A stretch of DNA of 64,000 nucleotides from Spartobacteria bacterium (GTDB lineage Bacteria > Verrucomicrobiota > Verrucomicrobiia > Chthoniobacterales > UBA10450). The DNA lies in NCBI GenBank assembly GCA_003167365.1, contig PMTM01000019.1:1-64000 (forward strand), read 5' to 3'. The notes beneath the pieces were generated by a model. It did no database searches. It was not told the origin of the DNA and worked only from the letters and a program-made list of their open reading frames with translations. Position 1 is the stretch's first letter. Every line of letters starts with the position of its first letter. Both the position numbers and the translations under genes were made by a program. This document shows, in pieces, positions 26,923 to 33,165 of the stretch.

Positions 26923-27069
26923 ATGCTCTGGACTATAATTGTCATCTTGGTCGTGCTCTGGCTTCTTGGCTTGATCGGCCACATTGGCGGTGGCTTGATC
27001 CATCTCCTGCTCGTCATTGCCGTCATCATCCTGATCATTAACCTGATTCAAGGCAGACGAGGGGCCTGA
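26923..27069 (+). CDS. Lmo0937-like small membrane protein
   Basis: 48 residues, MLWTIIVILVVLWLLGLIGH then IGGGLIHLLLVIAVIILIINLIQG: two membrane helices with a Gly-rich turn, the Lmo0937/DUF5670 pattern. A GAAAGGA ribosome-binding site precedes the ATG. Such proteins occur next to CsbD-type stress genes in many genomes. Confidence 0.8.
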   Translation: MLWTIIVILVVLWLLGLIGHIGGGLIHLLLVIAVIILIINLIQGRRGA

Positions 27070-27232
27070 GCGACCACTTTTTCTTTCTATATCGTCGCGC
27101 CCGGCGCTCTAAGAGCTAAGTAGTCGGTCATTACGATTTCTAGCTGCGAATACATCGCGCGCCGGGCGATAATCTTCCGATTATTGTGTCATCCAAGACG
27201 AGTCTGCTGGTTCGCCGTTGCTTTAATTCTGA

Positions 27233-27256
27233 GGGCCACCCGTTTTGCCCCCCTGA
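27233..27256 (+). repeat. Island repeat family, head fragment D
   Basis: Only the GGGCCACCCGTTTTGCCCCC head is present, followed by CTGACGCAGGAAACTGG, which is shared in part with fragments E, F and copy H. Confidence 0.7.
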
Positions 27257-27379
27257 CGCAGGAAACTGGTTACCCGCGCGGCAAACATGCATTTGGTTAT
27301 GACGGGAGTTGATTGCTCGGTGCTCTTTATCCAAAGAAGATTCCCACGCCGGCGGAGAACGTCAAAAAGTTCGCTGTTT

Positions 27380-27538
27380 TTAGTTGTTTCTCATGCTTCC
27401 GCTGCCGCGTCCCCCGAAAATAATCGCTAGCCCGAGCAGGATGACTGCGACAGGCACGAGCGGCGCGCTTGTCATGTAAGTGAGCAGGACGAAGAGGATC
27501 GCGATGACAGCGAGGATTGTTGAGATGTTGTAGTTCAT
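27380..27538 (-). CDS. Very small membrane protein (52 aa)
   Basis: MNYNISTILAVIAILFVLLT followed by YMTSAPLVPVAVILLGLAII and FGGRGSGSMRNN: two membrane helices and a short polar Gly/Ser tail. It is the counterpart in style of the Lmo0937-like gene but on the opposite strand. Function unknown. Confidence 0.6.
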   Translation of the reverse strand: MNYNISTILAVIAILFVLLTYMTSAPLVPVAVILLGLAIIFGGRGSGSMRNN

Positions 27539-27697
27539 AGTTTCCTATCGTGGGTTTGCCGACGCTACCGTGTGAGGTTATCTGGAGCAAGGTTTCACGG
27601 TTTCTTCAACAGGCGTCACAAGAATTGACGCGCTGAATGAACGCGATCAGCGGTTAAAGCAGGGACTCATAATAGAGAGACCGCTTTTCCGCAGCTC

Positions 27698-27874
27698 CTA
27701 ATTTGGTTTGAGCCAATTTTTCGTGAGCAATACGCAAGCAAATACGTCCAAGATCAAAATAGAGAGACAAGTTATCGGGCTTTCCCAATGGACGTGCATA
27801 GCCGTGCCAACAACAATCAAATAGAGAAAGATATTGGTAACTACCAACAATAGGATTGCTTTCCCCGGTCGCAT
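27698..27874 (-). CDS. Small two-pass membrane protein (58 aa)
   Basis: Starts MRPGKAILLLVVTNIFLYLI and has a second hydrophobic segment SPITCLSILILDVFACVLL. The GGGACATTG upstream gives a weak ribosome-binding site. No family recognised. The strand is opposite to the cassette genes. Confidence 0.55.
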   Translation of the reverse strand: MRPGKAILLLVVTNIFLYLIVVGTAMHVHWESPITCLSILILDVFACVLLTKNWLKPN

Positions 27875-27947
27875 CAATGTCCCGTCTCGCTGGCCAAGAC
27901 CGTTGCCCTGCTAAAAATACCCCCCGTGGATTCCTCCAGCGCGCGAG

Positions 27948-28115
27948 GTGATCGTGATTGGCGGCGGAATCGCGGGTTTATTCGCGGGATAGGGTGCTGC
28001 GGCCGCGCAGGCGATCAATTACGATTTATTTGAACAGAACCTGAAAAATCATTCACCCCGGCGTTTCCGAGAGGTGCAGTTAGCAGAAGAACAAACCGTA
28101 CCGAAAGACGCGTAA
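27948..28115 (+). pseudogene. Remnant ORF with internal stop
   Basis: In one frame: VIVIGGGIAGLFAG, stop (TAG 27990), GAAAAQAINYDLFEQNLKNH...EEQTVPKDA, stop. The two parts read as one Gly-rich plus acidic small protein interrupted by a nonsense codon. Parent family not recognised. Confidence 0.35.
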
Positions 28116-28203
28116 GGTTTTAGATTACTCAACAGACAGTGCCCACAAAGAAAAAAAGATGCGACACATCCCGCTAAATCGATTTATAAAAAGGAAATCA
28201 CTT

Positions 28204-28320
28204 ATGAAATTAAAAGAGCGATTAAATCAGGTTGGAGCCATGGGTTACATTTTACTGTGGCTTTTGGGGATACCGATTCCGGTGTTGTTTATTATCTTCT
28301 TGTTACGCGGCTGTTCCTAA
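28204..28320 (+). CDS. Very small single-pass membrane protein (38 aa)
   Basis: MKLKERLNQVGAMGYILLWL then LGIPIPVLFIIFLLRGCS. A basic amphipathic start is followed by one hydrophobic helix. A short A/G-rich stretch (AAAAAGGAAATC) upstream supplies a ribosome-binding site. Similar ~40-residue 'LWxxGIPIPxLxxIxLLRGC' peptides are common hypothetical proteins in soil bacteria; function unknown. Confidence 0.65.
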   Translation: MKLKERLNQVGAMGYILLWLLGIPIPVLFIIFLLRGCS

Positions 28321-28459
28321 CAAGGACTGCCTCAAATCAGAGTCGGCGATGAAACTTTCGGATTACATTGCTCGCATGAAATAAACGTGGAGCGAACGGG
28401 CGGCCCCTACATTTCACCCTCTACTACCCGTCACGCACCGTCTCAACTAAAAGGTTATT

Positions 28460-29137
28460 ATGAAAATCAATACGGCTTATGGTCTCGCTCTCATCGTCGG
28501 CACGGTTGCGGCTATCGTAACAATGGCTTTTCACCCCACAGGATTCGACCCCCATGCCTCGGTGGAGGCAGTGGCGCATGAGATGTCTATCCTTGTGGGC
28601 GTTCATACACTTGCCTTGTTGAGCGTTCCCCTCCTCGTATTTGGATTCATAGGCGTGACCATGCGCGCTGGCTGGCATCGTCCCGAAGCTCTCTTGGCAT
28701 TTATCATCTATGCATTATCTGCCGTCGCGATCATGTTCGCAGGGATTGCAGATGGCCTCATCAACGCGGCTCTGATTCCACAGATGACGGGCGCTAGTGA
28801 CCTGAAGCTCCAAGCCTTAAAGGCCGCTCTTTCCTACAATTTTCAGTTTAACCAAGCTTGCGCGAAGGTTTTTGTCGTTGGCACTTCGCTTGCGATTATT
28901 CTTTGGTCAATCACCCTCTCCAGGTTTGGAGTGCTTGAGCGACGAATTGGAATTATCGGCTGGTTTATCAGTCTGGCTGCGCTCTTCGGCCTGCTGTCTG
29001 GTCACGTTCACATGTCCGCTCATGGTTTCGGCCTCATTGTCTTGCTGCAAGCGGTGTGGGCAATTGCCCTGGGTGTGTCGATGCTTCGCGCCGACCGCGA
29101 CGTTGCTGTCGTTACACCAGACGCGGTTCGAGTGTGA
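28460..29137 (+). CDS. Six-pass membrane protein in a cassette context
   Basis: 225 residues with six hydrophobic segments (e.g. YGLALIVGTVAAIVTMAF, LLAFIIYALSAVAIMFAGIA, GIIGWFISLAALFGLLSGHV). An AAAGG ribosome-binding site precedes ATG 28460. Family not recognised with confidence. A canonical attC starts 41 bases after the stop, so it is the last gene of a cassette. Confidence 0.6.
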   Translation: MKINTAYGLALIVGTVAAIVTMAFHPTGFDPHASVEAVAHEMSILVGVHTLALLSVPLLVFGFIGVTMRAGWHRPEALLAFIIYALSAVAIMFAGIADGLINAALIPQMTGASDLKLQALKAALSYNFQFNQACAKVFVVGTSLAIILWSITLSRFGVLERRIGIIGWFISLAALFGLLSGHVHMSAHGFGLIVLLQAVWAIALGVSMLRADRDVAVVTPDAVRV

Positions 29138-29178
29138 GCCGTTGCCCGATTCACGATCCCCTTGCACCACTTCCCCTG

Positions 29179-29302
29179 GCCTAACCAGGCGATGCAGCCA
29201 ACCGCTGGCCGGCGTACGACCTCGCTTCCCTTTATGAAGGCACCTCCATTCCAATTCAGCCTCGCCCTCGCCAGCGGTGGCTGATCTTGTGTCTCGTTAG
29301 CA
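29179..29302 (+). other. Integron attC site (11)
   Basis: R'' GCCTAAC (29179-29185), left arm CGATGCAGCCAACCGCTGGCCGGCG, right arm CGCCAGCGGTGGCTGATC, R' GTTAGCA (29296-29302, last bases off consensus). Length is 124 bp. It closely matches sites 3 and 8. Confidence 0.8.
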
Positions 29303-29685
29303 TCATCACGACTCTATCTCTTGCTCGAATTATCGCGTTCGCGGTGCTGGTGCCATTGCTCGTTGTCGCAGGCGAGCCTGCGGCAAAGCGAAAAGTAAGA
29401 GTCACCCACTACGGATATCCAGGCGATCCTAATGTAAACAGGAACACACGCTTGGGGCTCGGAGATCGTAACAACATCCTTAATAAGGATTCCCTAGCGG
29501 TCAGCCCAGACCTAAATGACGTTTTTCCGTTTGGCTCGGTCGTGTACGTTAATGGAGCCATGCTCGGGCTCAGACACGACACAACAAATCCGAAGTGGCG
29601 CAACACGATTGCTATTTACGATCCCACCGGAGCTTTCAAAGGAGACTTTGAAGCTTACATCGATGTCCCGGCGAAGAAGAAATGA
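29287..29685 (+). CDS. Integron-cassette gene: exported 3D/RlpA-like double-psi beta-barrel protein
   Basis: About 132 residues. A hydrophobic export leader (LARIIAFAVLVPLLVVAG) is followed by KVRVTHYGYPGDP, DSLAVSPDL, FPFGSVVYVNG and AYIDVPAKKK, a layout like 3D-domain or RlpA-type barrels that bind or cut peptidoglycan. The catalytic Asp pair of the 3D domain is not certain. The first start codon of the frame (TTG 29287) lies inside attC, so the true start is unclear; the cassette may have lost its 5' end. The TGA overlaps the next R''. Confidence 0.5.
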   Translation: MCLVSIITTLSLARIIAFAVLVPLLVVAGEPAAKRKVRVTHYGYPGDPNVNRNTRLGLGDRNNILNKDSLAVSPDLNDVFPFGSVVYVNGAMLGLRHDTTNPKWRNTIAIYDPTGAFKGDFEAYIDVPAKKK

Positions 29686-29711
29686 TCTAACCTTGACTTA
29701 CGCTGGGCCTC
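29685..29711 (+). other. attC-like left end (12)
   Basis: R'' ATCTAAC (29685-29691) overlaps the stop codon of the 3D-like gene. The usual arm sequence does not follow; instead the conserved hairpin leader of the basic protein gene starts at 29712. Confidence 0.4.
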
Positions 29712-29766
29712 ATAGCTGCAAATACGACTTGCTACTGCAGCCTGTCTAGCTATAGGCATCTCTTCT
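29712..29766 (+). promoter_or_regulatory. Conserved hairpin leader before basic coiled-coil gene, copy 2
   Basis: Same ATAGCTGCA...TGCAG...AGCTAT hairpin as 19786-19840. Sequence identity between the two loci begins exactly here, so the leader moved together with the gene. Confidence 0.4.
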
Positions 29767-30096
29767 ATGGACTTATCTTTGCAGAAACTGGAACAAGCTA
29801 TCTCACTACGGAAGCGCATTCATCAATTAGAAGGGCAGCTAAGCGCTCTGTTTAGCGGCACTCAACGCAAAGGCTTTCGCTCAAGTTCCGGTAAGCGGAG
29901 AGTATCCTCGGCGACACGTGCGAAACTTGTGGCCGCCGCGAAAGCTAGCTGGGCAAAGCGAAACAGTAAGAAAAGCGCTAGCGGTTCGAAAAAGACCGCA
30001 AAGAAAGGCGGTCTTACTCCAGCTGGAAGAAGGAGACTGTCTCAGCTGATGAAGGCAAGGTGGGCAATCCGCAAGAGGGCCGCCAGCAAAAAGTAA
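29767..30096 (+). CDS. Basic coiled-coil protein with two KARWA-type motifs (copy 2)
   Basis: 109 residues, differing from the copy at 19841 by four conservative changes over the first 96 residues (I/L, P/S, K/R, M/L) and then a diverged tail (IRKRAASKK). Same short coiled coil and basic two-motif layout; a DNA- or RNA-binding role is inferred. Both copies are followed by attC-like ends. Confidence 0.65.
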   Translation: MDLSLQKLEQAISLRKRIHQLEGQLSALFSGTQRKGFRSSSGKRRVSSATRAKLVAAAKASWAKRNSKKSASGSKKTAKKGGLTPAGRRRLSQLMKARWAIRKRAASKK

Positions 30097-30211
30097 AGTG
30101 ATATTACACGGCGCTGCGGCAACCAGCTCGCGTTTCTGGTCACGTTTGGAGCTTGGATAAAGTTATTGCTTTGCTAGAACCGAGCTGCAGCTGACCTTGT
30201 TTTCGTTAGGT
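30097..30211 (+). other. Integron attC site (13), left end degenerate
   Basis: Arms GGCAACCAGCTCGCG and CCGAGCTGCAGCTGACC can pair through CGAGCT, and R' GTTAGGT lies at 30205-30211. The arms differ in sequence from other sites but keep the pairing and the CTGACCTTGTTTTC right part. Confidence 0.6.
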
Positions 30212-30233
30212 GTATTCAGTTATCTCGGGCGGG

Positions 30234-31715
30234 ATGTCTTTTATCGAGTCTTATATTTATTGTAACTCACGATTTCGGCTGCTTCTTCTTGGACTGGTCA
30301 CGCTTTTCATGGCGACGGCGCCAACACGTGCGATCATTCTTTTGGGAACCGCCGACCCCAGCGCGAATACCAGCGCACCTGCGGGCGCACTGGCGGGCAG
30401 CGGCTGGCAATACGAAGGGCAGTTCGGGGATTTTCTCGGCACGTCCATCGCTTCGAACTATTTTATTACCGCCAAACACATCGGCGGCAGTGTCGGCCAG
30501 ACGTTTATCTTCAATGGAACTTCTTACACGACCACGGCCGTATTCCCAGACCCGTCGAGTGATCTGCAGATTTGGCATATAGCCGGAACGTTTCCGGTCC
30601 ACGCGCCGCTCTACAGCGGCGCTGCCGGTAGCGAGGTGAATCTCGATTTGGTCGTCTTCGGGCGCGGGACCCAGCGCGGCAACCCAGTAAATGTTGGCAG
30701 CGACTCGCACTTGGGCGGCTGGCTTTGGGGGACCAGTGATGGCGTACAGCGTTGGGGCACCAACGTCATTGGTTCAGTTGAGGACGACTCCACCTACGCT
30801 GAGATGCTGCGCGCTCCCTTCGACATGAATGCCGGACCAAACGAGGCGCATCTATCAGTGGGGGACTCGGGCGGGGGAGTGTTCGTGTTTAATGGAAGCA
30901 CGAATACGTGGGAACTTACAGGAATTAATCTCTCTGTTGATGGACCGTTTAGCACTTCAACTAGTGGAATGAGTCCATTCAACGCGGCGATGTTCGATAC
31001 CAGCGATCTTTTCCTGCAAGACGATCAAGGCAATTGGGTAACGGCACCAAATCCGAGTGGCTTTTACGCGACTGAGATCGCCGCGCATGAGGGCTTCATT
31101 GATTCCGTGGTGATGCAGCTGGTCAGCTCCGTCTCGCGCAAAACGCATGGCATCTCAGGAACTTTTGATATTAATCTGCCGCAGACCGGCGCGCTGGGAA
31201 TCGAATGCCGGAGTGGGGGAGCCACGAACGACTACACAATCGTTTTTACCCTCGCCAATAACGTTTCGGTTGGCGCTGCCAGTGTTTCTACGGGCACGGG
31301 AAGTGTACGCAGCCTCAGCGTTGCGGGCAATCAGGTCACTGTGGATCTTACCGGAGTGACCGACGCGCAAACAATTGTCGTAACCCTCGCTGACGTAAGT
31401 GACGGAACGAACACGAGCAGCGTCCAAGCCACAATGGGCGTGCTCATCGGCGACGTCAACGGCGATGGAGTGGTCAACGTGGGCGACACAGCCCTGGCCC
31501 GCAGCAATGCGGGAGTGACCCTCGATAACACCAACTTCCAATACGACGTCAATGTCGATGGCTTCGTCAACGTCGGCGACACCTCCATTGTGAAATCGAA
31601 ATCAGGAGACTTCCTTGCCCAAGCTCCATCGGGTGCGCTGAAATTGATGCGACTGCGCGAACACATTTCGCCACGGACCGTCCAGCAACATGAATTTTAC
31701 AATCTGACTCAATGA
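30234..31715 (+). CDS. Secreted trypsin-like serine protease with dockerin-type C-terminus
   Basis: 493 residues from ATG 30234 (GTG 30210 inside R' is the other option). Signal peptide (LLLLGLVTLFMATAPTRA). Triad regions: ITAKHIGG (His), SSDLQIWHI (Asp) and VGDSGGGVFV (Ser). Near residues 400-455 two Ca-binding loops of dockerin type I are seen: GDVNGDGVVNVGD and YDVNVDGFVNVGD. A dockerin-like tail suggests binding to a cohesin-like partner or simply a calcium-stabilised end. At 1.5 kb it is large for a cassette gene, and it overlaps the next gene by ATGA. Confidence 0.7.
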   Translation: MSFIESYIYCNSRFRLLLLGLVTLFMATAPTRAIILLGTADPSANTSAPAGALAGSGWQYEGQFGDFLGTSIASNYFITAKHIGGSVGQTFIFNGTSYTTTAVFPDPSSDLQIWHIAGTFPVHAPLYSGAAGSEVNLDLVVFGRGTQRGNPVNVGSDSHLGGWLWGTSDGVQRWGTNVIGSVEDDSTYAEMLRAPFDMNAGPNEAHLSVGDSGGGVFVFNGSTNTWELTGINLSVDGPFSTSTSGMSPFNAAMFDTSDLFLQDDQGNWVTAPNPSGFYATEIAAHEGFIDSVVMQLVSSVSRKTHGISGTFDINLPQTGALGIECRSGGATNDYTIVFTLANNVSVGAASVSTGTGSVRSLSVAGNQVTVDLTGVTDAQTIVVTLADVSDGTNTSSVQATMGVLIGDVNGDGVVNVGDTALARSNAGVTLDNTNFQYDVNVDGFVNVGDTSIVKSKSGDFLAQAPSGALKLMRLREHISPRTVQQHEFYNLTQ

Positions 31716-32047
31716 AGGAGACCTTTATTGGTGAAGCTATTATCCCGGAAGACATGTCGTTTTCTGTGTCCCCGATGGCGATTGGGACACCTGGACTTCC
31801 CGGGAAGTTCTCGTGGAAAGGTAGGAGATTCTCTCTAATCGAAGTCCTAGAGGAGTGGAAGGAATCCGGCCCCTGTCGTCATGGGTCTGGCGAGCGTTAT
31901 GTCCGGAAGCATTGGTTTCGCGTTAGAACGACCGAAGACCTTGAGATGAGAATCTACTTTGAACGACAAGGGCGATCTTGTGGAGGATCAAGATGGCGTC
32001 TCTACAGTATTCGAAACACCGAACCAAGTTATGTGAGCGGTGGCTGA
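31712..32047 (+). CDS. DUF6504-family protein
   Basis: 111 residues: FIGEAIIPEDM, PGKFSWKGRRFSLIEVLEEWKESG, HWFRVRTTEDLEMRIYFERQ, RWRLYSI. This matches the DUF6504 layout (FIGEPI..., F.W.G..Y.V.EVL..W, YFRV.T..G..F.LYYDR, W.LY). Function unknown. The ATG overlaps the TGA of the protease gene. The last residues (SYVSGG) and the stop are supplied by an attC right-arm fragment, so the natural C-terminus may have been replaced. Confidence 0.6.
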   Translation: MKETFIGEAIIPEDMSFSVSPMAIGTPGLPGKFSWKGRRFSLIEVLEEWKESGPCRHGSGERYVRKHWFRVRTTEDLEMRIYFERQGRSCGGSRWRLYSIRNTEPSYVSGG

Positions 32048-32064
32048 TCTTGTTCTCTTTAGAT
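32033..32064 (+). other. attC right-half remnant (14)
   Basis: GAGCGGTGGCTGATCTTGTTCTC followed by TTTAGAT in place of GTTAGAT. The left half is missing. Confidence 0.5.
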
Positions 32065-32079
32065 GGTAAAGCCCATTGC

Positions 32080-32322
32080 ATGGAACAGCGATACAATTCT
32101 GGATCCCTAGCTCTAATAAGTGACAGCCGGTTCGCAGCGGGATGTCTCTGTAGACTGCGGTTGGCTGAAAGTCGATCGTGGCAAGTTTGGACACCGCTTC
32201 GTGAATCTCGTAATGTCGTCCACCCCTGGCAGCACGCCGCAATTAACGCAGACTTCGATGCTGCAACTTGCCGGACGTGTTGGGAGGTGCTTAATGCCTC
32301 GGTTGACGACCTATTGAGGTGA
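32080..32322 (+). CDS. Possible cassette gene, function unknown
   Basis: An 80-residue frame opening 16 bases after the damaged R' of site 14 (MEQRYNSGSLALISDSR...), ending DFDAATCRTCWEVLNASVDDLLR. The spacing matches other cassette genes but the composition is not decisive, and no attC follows; repeat fragment E begins 12 bases after the stop. Confidence 0.3.
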   Translation: MEQRYNSGSLALISDSRFAAGCLCRLRLAESRSWQVWTPLRESRNVVHPWQHAAINADFDAATCRTCWEVLNASVDDLLR

Positions 32323-32334
32323 TCTGATCGTGGA

Positions 32335-32360
32335 GGGCCACCCGTTTTGCCCCCTGGCGG
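32335..32360 (+). repeat. Island repeat family, head fragment E
   Basis: GGGCCACCCGTTTTGCCCC head followed by TGGCGGTGGAAATTC. Comparable to fragment F (GCGCTGGAAATTT). Confidence 0.7.
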
Positions 32361-32438
32361 TGGAAATTCAAATTACTGATTGCCAGTGAAAGGCCATCTG
32401 ACCGGCGCTATTGCCGATTCCGAACGTGCGATCAAATT

Positions 32439-32834
32439 CTACGCTTCGGCGAGCACTGAGGCTTTCTTATTAAGAACGGCCATCGCTTGTTGCAGCTCGT
32501 CAAAATCAAACGGTTTGGACATCATCATGTCGACGCTCAGCTCTTCGTAAGCGCGAACATCCTCGTCCGAGAGATGAGCCGACAGAACGAGGATCTTGCC
32601 GCCAAAGTTTTGCGCCCGTAGTCGACGCACCAATTGGAGACCCGTCACGCGTGGCATACGATGGTCGGTAATAACAACGTCAAAAGGTCGGGCCGTAGCG
32701 CCGATCTTAATGAGTGCCTCCCAGCCATTCGCCGCCCTGGTTACTTTGGATGCTGGACCTCCAAGCACCGTTGCAATCATGTGCCCGAGGGCTTTTTCAT
32801 CCTCGACAACCAAGATCTTCAAAGGGGCGCTCAT
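32439..32834 (-). CDS. Stand-alone response-regulator receiver (REC) protein
   Basis: 131 residues, a single CheY-like domain: VVEDE acidic pocket (Glu11, Asp12), phosphoacceptor Asp57 in VVITDHRMP, conserved Ser in VLSAHL, and Lys in MSKPFDFDEL. No output domain, so it works by protein contact in a two-component relay. No histidine kinase is nearby. Flanked by two repeat heads (E and F), which suggests relocation with the repeats. Confidence 0.85.
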   Translation of the reverse strand: MSAPLKILVVEDEKALGHMIATVLGGPASKVTRAANGWEALIKIGATARPFDVVITDHRMPRVTGLQLVRRLRAQNFGGKILVLSAHLSDEDVRAYEELSVDMMMSKPFDFDELQQAMAVLNKKASVLAEA

Positions 32835-32997
32835 GATTCTAGAGATTGAATCAGCAGGACCTAGGCCGGAGGCTGCGCCAATGGCTGCCCGTTGACGAAA
32901 CGGTGCCGAGTTTTATCTCACTCTTGTCACCCGGATCGGAAAAAGGGCAGATTCCAGATGGCTGCTCGCAGTAAGGCGTTTTTGCTCACTTGCACAA

Positions 32998-33020
32998 GGG
33001 CCACCCGTTTTGCCCCCCTC
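32998..33020 (+). repeat. Island repeat family, head fragment F
   Basis: GGGCCACCCGTTTTGCCCCC followed by CTCGCGCTGGAAATTT. Confidence 0.7.
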
Positions 33021-33165
33021 GCGCTGGAAATTTGGTCTGCTCCTCGCCCGAAATATCCGTACGGTAGGACGGGATTAAGGCGGCCTCGATCGGTAGACGC
33101 TGTTCAAGTCAAGTGTATCCCATTAGAATGCTTCCGTGAGGGGCATTTCGCCCGAAGTCCGCAGA

